Part shown: piece after piece, positions 60,220 to 64,000 of the stretch | How positions within the stretch are numbered: position 1 is the first letter of the stretch | Layout: every line of letters starts with the position of its first letter | Assembly: GCA_963969395.1 (NCBI GenBank) | Contig: OZ017805.1 | Coordinates: 6,634,001-6,698,000, forward strand | Source: Pseudoscleropodium purum | Taxonomy: Eukaryota; Streptophyta; Bryopsida; Hypnales; Brachytheciaceae | Length of the DNA: 64,000 bases | Reading direction: 5' to 3' | Notes under the pieces: model-generated | Told to the model about the DNA's origin: nothing | Seen by the model: only the letters and a program-made list of their open reading frames with translations | Databases searched by the model: none | Program-made: the position numbers and the translations under genes

Positions 60220-63200
60220 TGTCGCATGCGTAGTCTAGGTGTAAGTATCTTTATATATGAAAATGTGGTAAGATGACACGAATTATCGTCCCAAGGGATT
60301 CAAGATGTTCATCCAAACTTCAATATCCAGGTGATTGTTTTTTCCTCTTCCGACTACTCTCTTCCACTCTTTTACCGAAACCAACTACTATTCGGATTCC
60401 AATCTGGATCCGGTATCACCCGGTTTTCGGTTACGTCTCTCAATACACTAGTTTTCAATTCCTCTATTTTACCATCAAAGGATCTACTATTGATCTTTTG
60501 AGGGGTAGGGACTTCACCACTCTAGTCTACTTACTACACAAGCAAAAAAAAAAAAAAAAACACCCAAGTACTCAAGGTGTTGTAGCACAGAAAGTAGATC
60601 CACATCCTCACAACACTCCGAATGGCCGATCTGGAATGCAAATCACTCAGAATTGCATTCACTTCTTCTTACTACAACGACAGATCTTAGGTATCCGGAA
60701 TTGACAAAGGGGTAATCTTTCTAAGTGCAAGATGGATTCCAAGATTGGCAGACCTTCCAGTGAGTGGGAGTTTCCTCTAACCATCACTAATCTCCGGATA
60801 AAATCATTTCCAATTCCGGATCTGCACTCACACCACTCTTCACTAAAAACCAGATTACCGTTCCTACAGTTCAAAGGCACCACGTGCAGCTCCTTTGTCA
60901 TGAGTCTAACATCATTACAATAGTACTCTTTCAATCCGATCTAGTTATCCAAAATCTAGATTCCTCTTTACCCGTCCTTTTCACATCTCAACACTCCAAG
61001 CAACAAACCAACACAACCCGGATATAGGGTAGGAGCCAGAATATCCACTAGGCAGCTCAAATTAAATAAGGGAATAAAATACACAAAATAATCACTAGGA
61101 TGGAATGAGAGGACAACAAACTTACCCACCCTTAAAAACCAAAACCAAAACCAAAGTCAACGCCTAGAAAGCCAAAAAGACACCCTGAAAATCAAGGTAA
61201 CCAACCAATGAACAACCCGGGATATCCGGAACATTCACAGCCCAACTCTCCCTACAAATTCAGAACCCCTAAAACAATTTGGAACCCGGGCCGATGCTTG
61301 GAATTCTTGTTTCGGAATGAAAATCCTACCCAACTACTTGTTATCTATCTACCCCGTTGTGCTTTTTTTGAGCTGCTCCCGCTTTGACTATCCGGAGTCT
61401 TCACCAATGTATTCTTTGCAGACAACTGAGTTTGAGGCTTACATGAAACTTTTGGAGGTGAATCTTCAGATTTCGTCTCTTCCTCGAATCCGGACTTCAA
61501 CACCTCTTCTTCCGACTCCTTAATCTCCTGAATCTTCGGATCTTTGGCTTGCGGCGACTCACTCAATTCAATCTCAGCATGATGTCGCTTTGGTGTCCAC
61601 TGTTGCATATGCGAGAAATCTTGTGGATGAAATCGGGCCGGATTCGTCATTACTCCAATCCGTACGTTGAAGTTGCCGCAAACCGCCAATCCTAGTATCA
61701 TGAACTTTTCAATTGTGATTTTCCCAGGTGGGGGTGAATTTGGACGGAAAGTCTTTCTTCTCTTGGAACAGGCTTCTGACTTGCCCCTTTCTTCAACTCA
61801 GGTACCACTAGACCTGATGGAATCCGTGCTTGACTGTCTGATGAATCCACAGTTAGAGTGAGGATAGACTTCAACCCTTCCAATTATGGCTAGATCGGAC
61901 CACTAGAAGCCTGTCGGATCAAAGTCTGTTGAACTGGAGTATCCCAGAATATATTCCTGGGGACTTTCGGAAACCCTTCTAAGTTGATGGCTCGTTTTGG
62001 ATCTATGTATCCCAACAACTTGCGCATGTTCTTCAAAACAATCCCCGTTCACGTTTCAAAATTGACCAAGATCTTTACTACCCTTGATTCGGTCATGGGC
62101 CCTTCCTTCTCCAACTAGGCGGTGTAGAGGTTAGCTCGGATCACCGTATGCTCTAAAACCATGATGAGTTCCTTGAGGTTGTGGACGAGCCGAAGAACCT
62201 CCGTCTCCTTCCGTCTTGCCGCTTTCAACTCTCCCTTCGTCTACTCCAGTTGGAACTTGAGGCTATCATTTTCCTCCTCCAACTTTTGGATCTGTTCTTC
62301 CTTTTGTCAGAACTCTTCCGAATCTGGACGTTTCTGGATCTCCAAAATCTGGTCCAAATCCACCTTGAGTTTGTCCACGATAAGGAGCATGTGATCCTCT
62401 AGGTCGCCATACATCTATTTGGCTTGTTGCATCCATTGGATTCCGACTTCAAAGAACTCTAGTTCTTAAGGATGTTCCCGATCTGGAATCAGCTCCTCCC
62501 TTTCCGGCGTTGGTGCCTTCCCCTATGCAGCCGGATTTGTGGACTTCCTTCGTTTCCGGTCCACCGCTTTTTCTTCCTCTTCCAGTTGCTCTTCTTCTTC
62601 GGATTCCTTCTCCTCTTTCTCCAACTCATCCGTGACGCCATACTTCAGGATTTCGACTCTGGTATTGTACTGAATTGTCTCCTCTACACTCAAGACCTCC
62701 TTGTGGTGATTGAGGTGGAACAGATATGAGGTGATAAGGCTGTGTTTCACCCGGCCCACGTGCTCTACTAGTTTGTCCACTACCTCTTAAATCACTCTCC
62801 TCCAATGGACAATCCAGTCCTCTAAAGCCCCCAAAATGGTGTTAGCCACGGTGACTGTAACCCGGGTAGGCTTTTTCGAATACAAGATTGGAATTAGAAA
62901 GTTTAGTACCCGTCTATGCCTCTTGTTCTTACAATCACTAATAGAAAAACCCTCCTTTGAGTGGGCCTGACTCCGAAACTTTCTGGCTACGTACTTATCC
63001 GTTCTTCCGGCTAGTTTGAGTCCATTCTTTTTAAATGAATAGACATCCGTCCAGATGTCTTCCGTCCAAGCTACGGGTCAACTTCTCACCTCATATCAAT
63101 AGCGGACCCTCTGATGGTAAAACAGAAGAATTGAAAACCAGTATATTGAGAGATGTAATTGGAAATTGGGTGATACCAAATCCGGATTGGAATCCGGATA

Positions 63201-63369
63201 GTAGTTGGTTCTGGTAAAAGAGTGGAAGAGAGTAGTCGAAAGAAGAAAAAATGATCACCTGGATATTGAAGTTTTAGTGAACATCTGGAATTCCCTGGGA
63301 TGATAATTCGTGTCATCTTACCACATTTTCATGTGTAAAGATACTTACGCCTAGACTGCGTGTGCAACA
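60220..63369 (-). mobile_element. gag-like element, copy C, with long inverted ends
   Basis: The plus-strand left end TGTCGCATGCG is the normal 3' terminus of the family. At the right, 63093-63369 is an inverted copy of the same terminal ~275 bases (GTAAGTATCTTTA, GTGGTAAGATGACACGAATT, GGATCCGGTATCACC-like and CCATCAGAGGG-like landmarks). This replaces the 5' leader and the first ~80 codons of the gag-like gene. The result is a fold-back element with about 275-bp inverted termini. The flanks GAAGA and ACTCG do not form a target duplication. Confidence 0.7.
61345..63092 (-). pseudogene. gag-like protein, copy C, 5'-truncated and broken
   Basis: It begins inside the globular domain (VAWTEDIWTDVYSF near 63035-63075), where the inverted terminus joins. 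The acidic linker, the RKRRKSTNP patch, coiled-coil fragments and a Ser/Lys-rich tail follow, ending SSSKKAQRGR with a stop at 61345. Several frameshifts and stops are present. It is most similar to copy D and preserves the true C-terminus of this subfamily, about 120 residues longer than can be read in D. Confidence 0.7.
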
Positions 63370-64000
63370 ACTCGCATGTTTGTGAAGTCCAAACGAAAGT
63401 GCCATGCCATTCAATTGTACACGGAGGTGAAATGCAAGATGATTATAGCTATTGTAGGGGTTCTAAAGCTATGATTGCGCCAATGTACAAGGGCTAGAAG
63501 CGCAAGTTCAAAGGTTCAAGAGTTGAGATAGATGAGTTCTGGTTCTGTCCAGATGACATTCAACATTGTGTGATGGGTCCACGGAGGTCTCATGTCCTTA
63601 GTTGGCTACAAATCTCGGACATCTGACCAGTGTTGATTAGTACTAACTTCACTTCAAATGAGATCACACTTTTTGAAGAAGCAGAATTCCACCTCCAAGA
63701 GCAACCATCTCTTTCTCCGCAACACCTATTTACATCTTCTAAACTTCTTGAAGTTGTAGAATGGAAGTTACAAGACTGCCACACGCTAATCAGCCTCCAT
63801 GTATTTGAAACGAGAAGAGCATTTGCAAAAATGACAAAACCCCTACCAATGATCATTGCAACCAATGGGGAATGCCCATAATGTGACAAGAACTATTCTT
63901 GGAGTAAATATGTTGCCATACCCAAGATTAGGAGTTGTTATGATACTATAGTCTAGTGTAGAACCTCATCACATGATATACCGCATCGCTCTTAGCAATT
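63370..64000 (+). other. unrecognised sequence at window end
   Basis: Possible continuation of the split gene (see 60088-60219) up to about 63570, then an open stretch 63630-63881 without a recognisable domain. I cannot assign a function. Confidence 0.3.

Noticed and set aside
60220..60235. Target duplication TCGCATG at the ends of element C (60222 and 63372)
   Set aside because: The left copy lies inside the conserved terminus TGTCGYATGCG seen in copy B, so it belongs to the element and the match to the right flank is probably chance.

Overview
This window looks like repeat-rich intergenic DNA from the nuclear genome of a land plant. The evidence is a plant-type Ty1/copia element primed from an initiator tRNA-Met anticodon-arm sequence, plant-style BED/DUF659/hAT-C transposases, and many TTTAGGG-like scraps. 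Relatives of the DUF7869-type pseudogene at 32-35 kb are, as I recall, common in mosses, lycophytes and ferns, so a non-seed plant is my guess, held with low confidence. I see no tRNA, rRNA or CRISPR, and no ordinary single-copy host gene that I can name. Nearly everything is mobile or mobile-derived, and most coding regions carry in-frame stops.

Layout. 0.4-1.9 kb (-): divergent protein-kinase pseudogene. 3.3-4.6 kb (-): member of an unnamed family that I call 'domain X', with a Gly/Ser/Tyr-rich tail. 4.8-14.7 kb: a giant inverted repeat (arms about 3.4 kb, spacer 3.1 kb) around a domain-X/RING-H2 pseudogene. 14.7-18.0 kb: a gag-like single-ORF element (copy E) with 9-bp terminal inverted repeats and the only intact long ORF of its kind here. 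18.1-21.8 kb (+): hAT transposase pseudogene and its 3' end. 22.3-27.2 kb: complete copia element with 256-bp LTRs. 27.8-28.1 kb: hAT MITE with an 8-bp target duplication. 28.3-29.0 kb: array of 21-bp imperfect palindromes. 29.0-30.8 kb (-): gag-like pseudogene (copy D). 31.7-32.0 kb: tandem duplication. 32.1-35.1 kb (+): DUF7869-type pseudogene. 35.2-37.6 kb: AT-rich, empty. 37.6-41.7 kb (+): gag-like copy A, a head-to-tail pair. 42.5-48.6 kb (-): second hAT element, interrupted by gag-like copy F. 49.6-51.2 kb (-): domain X. 52.5-53.0 kb: tandem array. 53.2-54.7 kb (+): second kinase-like pseudogene. 55.1-56.7 kb (-): gag-like copy B. 59.0-60.0 kb (+): domain X. 60.2-63.4 kb (-): gag-like copy C, with a fold-back structure.

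Two themes unify the window. First, three protein families (hAT transposase, domain X, divergent kinase) recur next to GC-rich blocks of short repeats. The blocks come in two sequence dialects: CGTCCGCC-like from 2 to 28 kb and GGGCGACnnnGGGTC-like from 42 to 58.6 kb. Each dialect carries the same three families. I infer that these are components of multi-gene hAT-related transposon families, with domain X and the kinase as candidate helper or cargo proteins. Second, a gag-like element without polymerase occurs six times. Its copies look like single units with TG...CA ends, and one has a clean 5-bp target duplication. It is either a giant LTR that carries an ORF or an undescribed terminal-inverted-repeat element.
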